A stretch of DNA of 64,000 bases from Lysinibacillus composti (GCF_016908465.1 NZ_JAFBDY010000003.1:124001-188000); one strand, 5' to 3'. Counted from the first letter of the stretch, positions 28,633 through 38,230 are shown. The notes: generated from the letters alone by a model not told the origin. Program-made: numbers and translations.

Positions 28633-31149
28633 TTAGTAAGAAAAGTATGACATTAACGATGTTGACTGGGAATTTGCTTTGTTAATGGCCGTTTCCATAG
28701 CAGTGAATTGTCGCCAATATCGATCCTCAATTGCTGTTAATTTATCTTCCCAAGTCTCAATACCATCATTCACACTTTTTAAATTCTTCCCAAGTGTATA
28801 TTGTGCTTCCGTCATCGTTGAACGACCAGCTCTATCCTCGATTCTCAGCTTAATGGACGTCATGGAGCCACGGAGTTTTTGTAAGAATCCACGCGTATCG
28901 GCTTCTTTCGTTACGCCATTAACAGTCACTGTGTCTTTTTCCTTACCATCCGAATTTCTTAACAATGTAGTAACGGCATCAGGATCTTCTTCGAGGGCAG
29001 CACGTAATTTCTTTTCATCGATTTCTAAAGTCCCACCAGATAAATAATCTTTAGAAGTGGTAATGCCAATACTGTACAATGTATTAAATTTCGAGTTAGA
29101 AACTGCAGGATTAGATTGATAAATTAAACTCCTCATTGAAGAAAGGCCATTTTTAATAATGGAATCTCCACGAAGTAAACCACTCTTCGCTTTTTCTTCC
29201 CAAAGTTCAATTTCTTTTTCTTCCATTTCTTTTCTTTGTAAAGTTGTTAAGGGTTTATAATCTCGATATTTTGTTTCGTTCGTTAAATTAGTTAAATCAG
29301 TAATTAAGCCGTTATAGGTAGTGACAAAGTCTTTAATTTTAGTAATCATTTCATCGACGTTGGTTGTGGATGTCATTGTAACTGCAGATATCTTAATTGC
29401 ATTTTTAATAACATCAGATTCATTATCAATCGTCCCATCCGGATTCAATGGAATACCAGCTTCAATAACATCTGATTTCGCAGTATTTTCAGTATTTATT
29501 GCGTTTTCCAAACGAATTTCTGCAGCTTTATACTCAGCTTCTGCGTTAATATAAACTTTTCGTAATACATTTTGTGAAGCTAGTGCTTTAAAGTTTGTTA
29601 AATTTTCTGATGTTAAATTATCAAGTACTTTAATTTGATTTTCATTCAAATTTTCTAATTTAGCTTTTAAAGTTGTGTCCGTAATATTTGCAATCGCATT
29701 TTCTTGTGTGAAGTCAATAGCAAGTATTTTAGAAATCTCATTTACATTCTCGTCCACTATTAACCCATTAAGGAACTCGTCACCCAAAGCACTATACTTC
29801 GACTTTAATTCATCAGCTTTTACCTTTTCCGAATATGTGGCTGACTTTTCCTCCTTTGTTGCCGATTCATAATTAGCTTGCTCTATAAAACTTGTAATAT
29901 CATCAATATCAGGATCTTCATTTAATTTAGCAATTGCTTGTAATTGCTCATCAGTAAGGGCGTTTAATTTTTGCTTACTGGTATCATTATCTAAGCTACT
30001 ATCAGTTATAGCTTCTCTAATTTTAGTAGCACTTTTGTCAGTTAAATTCACTAATGTTTCTTTAATAAAATTTACTTCTGAATCAGATAATTCTTTCCAA
30101 AAAGTACTTCCTAACTTACTAAATGTTTCTTGTTTAGAAAGAGATATTGTATTTCCGAATGCATCTGTATATGTCTTATCATGTATAGAAGTATAGTTAG
30201 ACTTGGTATCCTCTATTGGTATAGCACTACCGTAATAATCTAATATGGCCTTATTTAGTTTTGTTGTTTTACTATTTTCATTATCTTCTCCATTCAGATC
30301 GAATTGAGCTAATTCTAATTCTTTAACTGCTGATTCATACTTCTCTGCAATTGTTTGAATAGTATTGAATTTTCCCTTTAAAGTAATCGAGTAGCCAGAA
30401 ATAGTAAAGTCGTTTGTAGAACGTTCAGTTGCTATCCCATTCACTTGGAAAATGGCATTTTTTCCATCAGTAGTTTGAATACTCTTCTTAGGATTTTCAA
30501 CAGTTCCTACCTCTTTAAAAACAAATCCTAATTTTTCAAACACATCTTCCCCACTAACAACTTCAATTTCATTACCATCTTTATTGTCACCAGTAAATTT
30601 AGCTGTCATTGAAAATTTACCATTTTCGAATACAAGATTAACCCCTGCATTACTAGAATTTACTTTGCTTACAAATTGATTGACAGTCATATCATCCGTG
30701 ATTTCTATTTTTGTAGCAGTCGTTGCCATTTCTCCATTACTTTGAATTACTTTTAACTCAATTGAACCTGTAGCTAAATATTTCATCTTCGTAGAACCTA
30801 CAGCGTTCACTTGATTTCCAACTGCACGTGCTGCTGTTGCTAATTGAGAGACCCCTTCAATCGTTAATGAGCCGGATGCTGCGCTTGTTGCAGTTGCAGT
30901 TAAATAATCAGTATTTGAAACGGTTGCCGTCTTCGTATTTAAACTCTTTAAGATCAAATTGTCTGCTATATATGTATCAAAGGTTTGTAATTTTTTATTT
31001 ACGTCCCGATAGGCATCGCGTTGCCATTCGTATGTTTGTTTTTTCTGTTCTAATTTATCTAAAGGTGCGCGTTCGGCGATCATTAATTTTTCTACTAGAC
31101 TATCAATGTCCATCCCAGAGGCTAAGCCACCTATTCGCATTGTTGACAT
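28633..31149 (-). CDS. fliD: Flagellar filament cap protein FliD (HAP2), enlarged
   Basis: An 838-residue cap protein, against about 500 in B. subtilis. The N-terminal FliD domain is plain (MRIGGLASGMDIDSLVEKLM), and the C-terminal helices end TAIEDRYWRQFTAMETAINK. The excess length is a charged, Asn/Glu/Lys-rich insert of several hundred residues (roughly 200-600) containing many helix-forming segments. FliD forms the pentameric or hexameric cap under which flagellin folds. The ATG at 31149 follows AGGGTG by 7 nt. The large variable domains may be linked to the unusually large flagellins nearby. Confidence 0.93.
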   Translation of the reverse strand: MSTMRIGGLASGMDIDSLVEKLMIAERAPLDKLEQKKQTYEWQRDAYRDVNKKLQTFDTYIADNLILKSLNTKTATVSNTDYLTATATSAASGSLTIEGVSQLATAARAVGNQVNAVGSTKMKYLATGSIELKVIQSNGEMATTATKIEITDDMTVNQFVSKVNSSNAGVNLVFENGKFSMTAKFTGDNKDGNEIEVVSGEDVFEKLGFVFKEVGTVENPKKSIQTTDGKNAIFQVNGIATERSTNDFTISGYSITLKGKFNTIQTIAEKYESAVKELELAQFDLNGEDNENSKTTKLNKAILDYYGSAIPIEDTKSNYTSIHDKTYTDAFGNTISLSKQETFSKLGSTFWKELSDSEVNFIKETLVNLTDKSATKIREAITDSSLDNDTSKQKLNALTDEQLQAIAKLNEDPDIDDITSFIEQANYESATKEEKSATYSEKVKADELKSKYSALGDEFLNGLIVDENVNEISKILAIDFTQENAIANITDTTLKAKLENLNENQIKVLDNLTSENLTNFKALASQNVLRKVYINAEAEYKAAEIRLENAINTENTAKSDVIEAGIPLNPDGTIDNESDVIKNAIKISAVTMTSTTNVDEMITKIKDFVTTYNGLITDLTNLTNETKYRDYKPLTTLQRKEMEEKEIELWEEKAKSGLLRGDSIIKNGLSSMRSLIYQSNPAVSNSKFNTLYSIGITTSKDYLSGGTLEIDEKKLRAALEEDPDAVTTLLRNSDGKEKDTVTVNGVTKEADTRGFLQKLRGSMTSIKLRIEDRAGRSTMTEAQYTLGKNLKSVNDGIETWEDKLTAIEDRYWRQFTAMETAINKANSQSTSLMSYFSY

Positions 31150-31169
31150 AGATTATCACCCTATTTCTC

Positions 31170-31511
31170 TTATATTTTTTCATCTATAATCATACCGACT
31201 AGCTTCTGCATTTCGTAAAATGTATCGAGTAACTTTTTTGATGGGATTTCTTTAATCACTTCATCCGTTGTTGCATCTACTAATTGGACATAATATTCTT
31301 GTAAGCCATCGTGAAATACAAATTTCAAATTTCTATTATTTATTTCAAAAATTTCATTCAATGAGTCGACTGCTTTATGTATTTTTTCATTGGAGAGTAC
31401 ATATTCCTCAGAGGTAAGTTTTTCTCCCTCTAGTTTTTGTTGTTTATTATCGTTTATTTCAACTGAATTCGATATAACATTCATTGATTGACTTTGATTT
31501 TGAATTCGCAT
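31170..31511 (-). CDS. flaG: Flagellar protein FlaG
   Basis: A 113-residue FlaG family protein (YvyC) with the C-terminal core LKFVFHDGLQEYYVQLVDAT and EVIKEIPSKKLLD. FlaG affects filament length in several bacteria. ATG at 31511 follows GGGGGATT; an open frame extending to 31622 crosses the promoter and is not credible. It heads the flaG-fliD-fliT-fliS operon behind a sigma-D promoter. Confidence 0.9.
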   Translation of the reverse strand: MRIQNQSQSMNVISNSVEINDNKQQKLEGEKLTSEEYVLSNEKIHKAVDSLNEIFEINNRNLKFVFHDGLQEYYVQLVDATTDEVIKEIPSKKLLDTFYEMQKLVGMIIDEKI

Positions 31512-31543
31512 CGATAATCCCCCTAAAAAACATCTTATTATTA

Positions 31544-31570
31544 ATATCGGAAAGAATCTTAAAAGGTTTA
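31544..31570 (-). promoter_or_regulatory. sigma-D promoter of flaG-fliD-fliT-fliS
   Basis: The minus strand reads TAAA, 15 nt, then TCCGATAT, one base from the ideal sigma-D pattern TAAA-n15-GCCGATAT, about 33 nt before the flaG start. Confidence 0.8.
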
Positions 31571-31884
31571 CTTGAATATGTAGATGTCTTTGATAATAAT
31601 TAAACGTTTGATTGTGGTTCAAATAGGGTTAGAGTGCATTAGACTTTTATGCATAAGTATACGACTTAGCTGTAATTGTTTTCGTTTTAATAAAAGTCCT
31701 TGTTAACGTGAAATTTTTCTGATTTATTCTAACCTTTTATTTTTAACTACTGGTATTCTTGAAAATTTGATTTATTAGACAATATAGTTCTTCTCGCAAG
31801 TACGTCACGATGTCTACCTATGTTCCTGTTCCTCTTTATCCATTAGTTCCTCTCCTGTCAAACATCTTTATACTGCTTTATATG

Positions 31885-31910
31885 AAAAAGACCCTAGAAA
31901 AACTAGAGTC
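31885..31910 (-). terminator. terminator of the propeller flagellin gene
   Basis: GACTCTAG-TTTTT-CTAGGGTC then TTTTTC on the minus strand. Nearly the same stem ends the ordinary hag gene at 36812, suggesting duplication of gene plus terminator. Confidence 0.88.
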
Positions 31911-31929
31911 CCTTTCAACTAATTTATTA

Positions 31930-34317
31930 TTAACCTAGTAATTGTAATACAGACTGTGGTTCTTGGTTCGCTTGAGCTAACATTGCTTGAGAAGCTTGTA
32001 CAAGGATAGAATTCTTCGTTTGTACCATTATTTCTTTTGCCATATTGGTGTCTCGAATAGTCGATTCTGTAGAAGTAAGAGATTCACGATAAATTTCGTT
32101 GTTATTAAGAGTATGTTCTAAACGATTCTGATAAGCTCCCAGTCTTACTCTATTACTAATAATTTTACTTATAGCAGCATCAATCATATTAATAGACTTC
32201 TCAACATTCTCTTCTGATTCAACACTTGGAAAACCAATACTAAAATGTTGGTTTGGATGCATATTTTCAATTAGGATTTCGTGACTTTGTCCACTATTGG
32301 CTCCTGATTGAATTTTAATCCCTACTGATTCTTGAATATATTCTGTTTCAATTGTTGCTAAATTTAATTTTATCTCATTTATGGTAAGCGGCTGTCCGCT
32401 AAATTTAATAGTTGCATCTTCTAGCCTTAATCTCCCATTATTTGTTTCATAATTAAGGTTAAATACTTCTTCTTTATTAAAATAGCCATCAGCAGAAAAT
32501 TTTGTAATCCAAATGTCTGCAGGTCCTTCTGTTTCATTTGTAATATCGCCATCTGAAGATTCAGTACGACCAATCATAACAAATCCACCATCTAAAGTTT
32601 GGTCCAACCCACTAACAACCCATTCTTCATTAGAGCCACCAATAATTTTTTTCCACTCTACTTCTCCTACAGCAGAAATTTTTATGACAGCAGCATCGTA
32701 GTCTCCGTTATTTTCTCCTATATCACCATCTGTTGAAGTTGTTGGCCCAACAATGATAAAACCACCGTCATCCATTTTTAGAATGCCGAATGCCTGCTCA
32801 GAACCTGAACCGCCTAAATGAGTACTCCATTGTTTAATTCCATGATTATCAAATTTAATAACCCACATATCATCTAAACCATAATTTTCAGTAAAATCAG
32901 AGTCAGAAGAAGCCGATGAACCTGAAACAATAAAACCTCCGTCTTCCGTCGTAACGAGACCACTAAACATGTCTGATTTAGTTCCAGCAATAGTTTTCTC
33001 CCACTCAGTATTTCCATCACTATCAAGTTTAATAATCCATGCGTCCATATTTACCTGATTAACTGGCACTGTCCCATCACTTGAGTATGTATAGCCAACA
33101 GCTAGATATCCTCCTTCCACTGTTTCTTGAACTTCAAAAAGAATTTCGTTCTTAGAGCTATTAAAGTTCTTTTTCCATTCAACATCTCCATTAGCATCTA
33201 ACTTTAATATCCATGCATCTTCATCAGAAGAGATTTGATGGTTTCTACTATGTCCAGTCATAATAAAACCTCCATCAGACGTAGAAGAAAGCCTAGCACT
33301 ACTATCACTATCTTTATAATCAAATGTGCGTTCCCACATTACGTTACCAGAAGTATCAATCTTACTAAGATAAACATCATTATCTTTATTCATTCCATCT
33401 GATGTTAATTCTCCATTAGTAGCAAATCCACTAATAATAAAATTCCCATCCTGAGCTTCCACAATATTATTCGTAGCATAATATTGTGGATATTCTTTTT
33501 CCCATAGAAGTTGTCCGTTTTGATCAAGTTTAGCTAAATATCCATATACCCTTTCACTATCTCCTGATTGACCAACCGTCATATAACTTCCGTCTGTGAG
33601 TTGAATTATATCAATACCACCATCGTAGCCGTCCGAACCTAAATTCTGTTGCCATTGAATTGTTGGTTCTATTTCATTTGGAATATGAAATTCTGTTTTA
33701 AGAATTGACTTCTTACTATCCTCTATCACCCTTAAATCTAAACTAGTATTATCTGTTTTTTTAAATTCAAAAAGATATGGTCTGCCTTTAATATTAACAT
33801 CAACCAAGCGAACAATATCCACATTATGGAATTCTAAGTTTATAGGAATAGTGATAGTTTCTCTTTTTAAAGTTTGATCCTTAATATTTTTATGAGCTAT
33901 ATCACCATTTAAAAGTTCAATCTTGTTAAAAGTAGCAGTGCCTGCAATTGATGATAACTCTTCTTTTAAGTAATTTATTTCTAATTGAATACTATTTAAA
34001 TCAGTATCACTAAGAGTACCATTTCCCCCCTGAATAGTAAGCTCCCTCATCCTTTGCGTAATATCATTCATAGAGCTTAAGGCACCCTCTGCTATTTGAA
34101 TTAATGATATACCATCTTGAATATTCTTATTCGCGGTCTCTAACCCTCTAATTTGTGCACGCATTTTTTCTGAAATAGCTAATCCAGCCGCATCATCCGC
34201 AGCAGAATTAATTTGCATACCAAAAGAAAGTTTCTTCATTGAAGATTCCAGTTGTTTAATGTTTTTATTAAGTTTATGTAATGTATTTAAAGCTGTTATG
34301 TTATGTTTGATTCTCAT
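31930..34317 (-). CDS. Giant flagellin with seven-repeat beta-propeller-like insert
   Basis: A 795-residue flagellin. Residues 1-140 are a normal D0/D1 half (SFGMQINSAADDAAGLAISEK within it), and ~700-795 the other half, ending AMLAQANQEPQSVLQLLG. Between them, ~218-615 hold seven repeats of 50-58 residues. Each contains a DGGF(I/V)xxG strand, an (A/D)xWIxKxDxxG strand and an anchoring Trp at residues 222, 272, 328, 381, 439, 497 and 555. That is the pattern of a seven-bladed beta-propeller. The insert occupies the surface-exposed variable region, so it should decorate the filament. A sigma-D -10 lies upstream. Ligand unknown. Confidence 0.88.
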   Translation of the reverse strand: MRIKHNITALNTLHKLNKNIKQLESSMKKLSFGMQINSAADDAAGLAISEKMRAQIRGLETANKNIQDGISLIQIAEGALSSMNDITQRMRELTIQGGNGTLSDTDLNSIQLEINYLKEELSSIAGTATFNKIELLNGDIAHKNIKDQTLKRETITIPINLEFHNVDIVRLVDVNIKGRPYLFEFKKTDNTSLDLRVIEDSKKSILKTEFHIPNEIEPTIQWQQNLGSDGYDGGIDIIQLTDGSYMTVGQSGDSERVYGYLAKLDQNGQLLWEKEYPQYYATNNIVEAQDGNFIISGFATNGELTSDGMNKDNDVYLSKIDTSGNVMWERTFDYKDSDSSARLSSTSDGGFIMTGHSRNHQISSDEDAWILKLDANGDVEWKKNFNSSKNEILFEVQETVEGGYLAVGYTYSSDGTVPVNQVNMDAWIIKLDSDGNTEWEKTIAGTKSDMFSGLVTTEDGGFIVSGSSASSDSDFTENYGLDDMWVIKFDNHGIKQWSTHLGGSGSEQAFGILKMDDGGFIIVGPTTSTDGDIGENNGDYDAAVIKISAVGEVEWKKIIGGSNEEWVVSGLDQTLDGGFVMIGRTESSDGDITNETEGPADIWITKFSADGYFNKEEVFNLNYETNNGRLRLEDATIKFSGQPLTINEIKLNLATIETEYIQESVGIKIQSGANSGQSHEILIENMHPNQHFSIGFPSVESEENVEKSINMIDAAISKIISNRVRLGAYQNRLEHTLNNNEIYRESLTSTESTIRDTNMAKEIMVQTKNSILVQASQAMLAQANQEPQSVLQLLG

Positions 34318-34375
34318 CTTTCCACCACACTAAAATTAAAAAGTTTTACAAACCATTATATATTGTATTCTTTTT

Positions 34376-34383
34376 ATATCGGC
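34376..34383 (-). promoter_or_regulatory. sigma-D -10 element of the propeller flagellin gene
   Basis: A perfect GCCGATAT on the minus strand about 60 nt before the start codon. The matching -35 TAAA is not clear at the expected spacing. Confidence 0.6.
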
Positions 34384-34529
34384 TAAATTTTATAGTAATA
34401 CAGGGAATTATTGGATAATTATATAAGAAATTAGTTTTAGACTAAATGCAAAAATCAAAACCACCACTACTACTGGTTGTTTACCCTACACGAATAAGGC
34501 TTTACTATTTGTCTTATATATAAAGACAT

Positions 34530-34568
34530 CCTGGACGCTAGAGCTGCTAGCCACTTCTAGAGCCCCTA
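34530..34568 (-). terminator. weak hairpin after the intron-containing flagellin gene
   Basis: CTAGA / TCTAG arms within a region resembling the CTCTAG...CTAG terminators of the other two flagellins, but with mismatches and no good T run. Confidence 0.3.
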
Positions 34569-34582
34569 ATTGATTAATCATA

Positions 34583-36604
34583 TTAACGAAGAAGTTGTAA
34601 AACCCCTCGTGGTTGTTGGTTAGCTTGAGCCAACATTGCTTGTGCTGCTTGAGAAAGAATAGAATTCTTAGTTTGGTTCATCATTTCTTTCGCCATCGTG
34701 CGAACATTTGCTTTCACAAATGACCAGACTATATCTTCACCCTCTAGCAATCTAGTAGGGGTCGGGCACTTCGGATTCACAATGCTGATGGACATTGTTT
34801 CACCTACGGATTTCATCATCATAGCATTTGCCTTAGATGGTCTATCCTAGTCGTTGAACCTTTTCCACTCTTTCGAGACAGGAGCTTGGCTGCTGATTGC
34901 CCATATCTTTTCTTTTTTCAAACCATCACGCCTGTCGTTTCCAACTACGTTGTGGCAAGAAAAGCTCTTAGGGTTTTCCAGCAATTCACCCGATAATAAT
35001 CACTAGCCGTTACCAGCTAGGACGACTGTACTTGTCACTGCTTAAGCAGCTAAAGCATAATCTACGTCACGGATACGAGATTCCGCGGCGGTTAAGTTAT
35101 ATTCATAGTTTATAACGTTACTATGTATATGTTCTAAAGCGTTTTGATAAGCACCGAATTTTGAACGTTCAGATGAAATATCTGTTAGAGCTTGGCTAAT
35201 GATATTGATTGCTTGAGTGGCTTTTTCCGCAGTCTGAACATTTAGGTTATTTATCGCTTCTAATGTTAAGGACATATTAGGTAATATAATCTTAAATTGA
35301 TCTTCTCGTGCACCAACGTGAAGGGTCAATGGTTTTGAGGTATTGTTTATCGTACCTTTATAAACTTGTCCGTTTGATCCCACAGCAACATATTTATCAT
35401 CTATACTAGAAACACCATTAATAAAAGGATCTTCGATGATAGAACTACTCCAATCAATACCATCTGTTGAAAAAGATATATGAGATTGATTATCCCAAGG
35501 CTCTCCTCGAGAAGTGGCAATAAACTGATTATTTTCCCACTTCAGATCAAGTACATCTTCAGTAAGGGTTTTTCCCTCTGTCCAGTTCACAAGGTCAGTT
35601 GATGTAAAAGTTCTTCCATATCGACTGCTAACAATATACTTTTCTCCATTATAAGCGATTTCTACATCACCTACATTGTATGTATCATAAAAATCAAAAT
35701 GTGTAGTCCAATTCACCCCATCACTAGACGTTTTTATTTCACTACCTTGGAGCCATACAAAGCCAGTTCCATTTGAGATTAAATCACTGCTCGCTTGATC
35801 CAAATTAGGATTCCAATAACTCCAGTTTACGCCATCATTTGAATAAGCACGCCCTGCATTTCCTGTAGCCATGTAGATATTTCCACTTTTCGCTATGTCA
35901 AAGAAGTAATGAGAGCCTCCATCAATACCAACTGTCCAGTCCTTTCCATTATCCGAATAAGCAACTGTCTGTCTTTCACCAGTTGCAAAAAAACGATCTC
36001 CATCCCAGTAGACATTAGAGAGGATTCTCGAGAAATTATTTTCCTTCTCCCAACTCTCTCCATCTGAAGAAGAAACGACATCTCCATCATTGGTTACCGC
36101 GATTAACATTTCACCATTTGTTGTGATATCGTTAAAATTCCCAGTTGCATTTGTTTGTATCTTCCCCCATTCTAAATAATGGGAAACTTCCGTAGTCAAT
36201 AACTTCCTCGTATTAAATTCAGTCTCATTCACAATATTGTTCAGCCCTTGGTTCAATTGAGAAAACTCATTTTGGACTTCTTGCCTATCTTCATCTGTTA
36301 AAGTACCATTCGAAGCTTGTACCGTTAACTCCCGCATCCTTTGAAGAGAATCCTGAATTTCCGATAATGCCCCATCAACCGTTTGAGCTAAAGAAATGCC
36401 GTCTTGTATGTTTTTTTGAGCTTGACTTAATCCTCGAATTTGAGCCCTCATTTTTTCAGAAATTGCTAAGCCTGTCGCATCATCTGCTGCTTGGTTTATT
36501 CTTAAGCCGGATGACAATTTTTCCATACTAAGAGACGACTTTCTTGTTTGACTCTTTATATGGTTTAGATTGCGTAGAGCAGCTATATTATGATTAATAA
36601 TCAT
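34583..36604 (-). CDS. Flagellin with Asp-box beta-propeller insert, interrupted by a group I intron
   Basis: Exon 1 (36604-35060, 515 codons) and exon 2 (34696-34583, 37 codons plus stop) join to a 552-residue flagellin. Unspliced, exon 1 reads through to a stop at 35042. Residues 1-135 are the normal D0/D1 half. Residues ~144-422 carry six motifs of the form S-x-D-G-x-x-W at ~179, 216, 254, 292, 334 and 378, like Asp-box (BNR/sialidase-type) propeller blades. The rest is D1/D0. Joining at GTAGAT / ATGGCG restores the canonical RDVDMAKEMM. Start is ATG at 36604 after AGGTG. It is not a pseudogene if the intron splices. Confidence 0.85.
34697..35059 (-). ncRNA. ORF-less group I self-splicing intron in a flagellin gene
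   Basis: 363 nt with the four conserved group I elements in order on the minus strand. They are P (AATTGCTGGAAA), Q (AATCAGCAGCCAAG), R (GTTCAACGACTAGGA) and S (AAGATATAGTC). P4 pairs TTGCTG with CAGCAG, and P7 pairs GACTA with TAGTC. A 3' hairpin CATTTGT-GAAA-GCAAATG looks like P9 with a GNRA loop. The 5' exon ends in T and the intron ends in G, as group I introns require. There is no homing endonuclease gene. I could not identify a convincing P1 guide pairing, so the exact 5' boundary rests on exon reconstruction. Confidence 0.88.
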
Positions 36605-36638
36605 TTCCAACACCTATCAATTCATTTTCTCCTTCTTT

Positions 36639-36646
36639 TTATCGGA
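36639..36646 (-). promoter_or_regulatory. probable sigma-D -10 of the intron-containing flagellin gene
   Basis: The minus strand reads TCCGATAA, six of eight bases of the sigma-D -10, about 35 nt before the start. The -35 is poor. Confidence 0.45.
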
Positions 36647-36811
36647 TAAATCAATAAATTGTAAACAACTTACTGGAAGATAAAAGAGTTCTTAGACAAT
36701 AAATATCCAGAAACGATATAAACAAGTGTCACTTATCCAATAAAACTTACTTTCTATTAATCTGTAAGCCCCGTTTTTTCCAGGGTGGTACTAGGCGCTA
36801 ATCTTGTATAC

Positions 36812-36842
36812 AAAAAGAGACCCTAGTGTATAAACTAGAGTC
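36812..36842 (-). terminator. terminator of hag
   Basis: GACTCTAG-n8-CTAGGGTC followed by TCTTTTT on the minus strand, 20 nt after the stop codon. Confidence 0.9.
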
Positions 36843-36861
36843 ACTTTAAGGTAATCTAAAA

Positions 36862-38223
36862 TTAACGAAGTAGTTGTAAAACACCTTGTGGTAATTGGTT
36901 TGCTTGAGCAAGCATTGCTTGTGATGCTTGAGAAAGAATAGAATTCTTAGTTTGGTCCATCATTTCTTTCGCCATATCAACGTCACGGATACGAGATTCC
37001 GCAGCAGTTAGGTTTTCAGAAGATGTACTTAAATTGTTAATTGTGTGATCTAAACGGTTTTGGTAAGCACCAAGTTTTGAACGTTCTTGTGATACTTTTT
37101 GTATTGCATTATCAATTACGGTAATCGCATCAGTAGCTTTTGCTGCACTTGAAATATCAAGAGCATATTCTGTTCCTGTTGTAACATCTTTTGTAATTGC
37201 ATTAGAAGAGCCAGTTGCAAATACCGCACTTCCTACAGCAGCATCAGCATCTCCACCACCGGAAGTACTAGCGATTCCTAGTGCAACAGAACGCATGTCA
37301 TTAATATCTAATGTCATTTGTTGGTCATTGTTTGCACCAATTTGGAATGTTAATGTACCATTAGTACCATTTGAACCTTCAGATTGTGGTGTTGAAGATA
37401 TTGTAAGACCACTCTTATGTTTAATTTGACCGTCACCAGCCTGGCCATCAAATTCTCCACCAGCAGTAGCTGCAATAGTTAACCCTTCAGTACCATCAGA
37501 AGTAAATGTAAAATCGCTAATTGAAAGACTTGGATCAGCACCTCGCATTGTTTCAAAAGCCTTTTTCAAACGGTCACCGAGTTCTTCAGGGTTAGAAGTC
37601 ATAGTAGCAAGTTTAATAGTTTTTGTTCCAGCATTAACTGTATCTGCAGAACCAGTATCTGAATTCGCAACTGTAGCATCAAACTGGATATTATAGTCAG
37701 TACCACCGATTGTTAAAACAGTATTTCCTGATGTTCCAGCAACAATCCCAGAAAAATCAAACTTAACACTTTCTTGAGTAGCACCAGAAGTACCCGCACC
37801 TTTAGCGTCACCATTTATTAATTTTTTTGTATTGAATTCAGTATTATTACCGATTCTATTAATTTCTTCTGTTAACTGGTTAACCTCTTTTTGTATTTCA
37901 GAACGGTCATCTGCAGTATTTGTATCGTTAGCTGCTTGAGTTGCTAATTCACGCATACGTTGAAGAATTTCAGTGGTTTCGTTTAATGCGCCTTCTGCTG
38001 TTTGAATTAATGAATTTGCATCTTGTGCATTTGATGATGCTTGATCTAAACCACGAATTTGTCCACGCATCTTCTCTGAAATTGCAAGTCCTGCTGCATC
38101 GTCTTTTGCTCCATTAATACGAAGCCCTGAAGATAATTTCTCCATTGAAGCTTGTTGTGCATTGTTTGCATTACCTAATTGACGGTATGTGTTAAGTGCA
38201 GCAATGTTGTGATTAATTCTCAT
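36862..38223 (-). CDS. hag: Flagellin (Hag), ordinary type
   Basis: A 453-residue flagellin. Conserved D0/D1 halves lie at ~1-140 (SSGLRINGAKDDAAGLAISEK) and ~370-453 (AAESRIRDVDMAKEMMDQTK and AMLAQANQLPQGVLQLLR). The Ser/Thr/Gly-rich middle is a usual variable domain. AGGAGGAA precedes the ATG. It is the first of three flagellin genes after csrA and the only one with a CsrA-type leader that I can see, so it is probably the major filament protein. Confidence 0.95.
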   Translation of the reverse strand: MRINHNIAALNTYRQLGNANNAQQASMEKLSSGLRINGAKDDAAGLAISEKMRGQIRGLDQASSNAQDANSLIQTAEGALNETTEILQRMRELATQAANDTNTADDRSEIQKEVNQLTEEINRIGNNTEFNTKKLINGDAKGAGTSGATQESVKFDFSGIVAGTSGNTVLTIGGTDYNIQFDATVANSDTGSADTVNAGTKTIKLATMTSNPEELGDRLKKAFETMRGADPSLSISDFTFTSDGTEGLTIAATAGGEFDGQAGDGQIKHKSGLTISSTPQSEGSNGTNGTLTFQIGANNDQQMTLDINDMRSVALGIASTSGGGDADAAVGSAVFATGSSNAITKDVTTGTEYALDISSAAKATDAITVIDNAIQKVSQERSKLGAYQNRLDHTINNLSTSSENLTAAESRIRDVDMAKEMMDQTKNSILSQASQAMLAQANQLPQGVLQLLR

Positions 38224-38230
38224 TTTAAGT

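Noticed and set aside
34583-34822. A 79-codon open frame ending in a flagellin C-terminus, read as a separate small gene or flagellin pseudogene
   Set aside because: Its first ~42 codons are group I intron sequence and it has no ribosome site. The flagellin part is exon 2 of the upstream gene.
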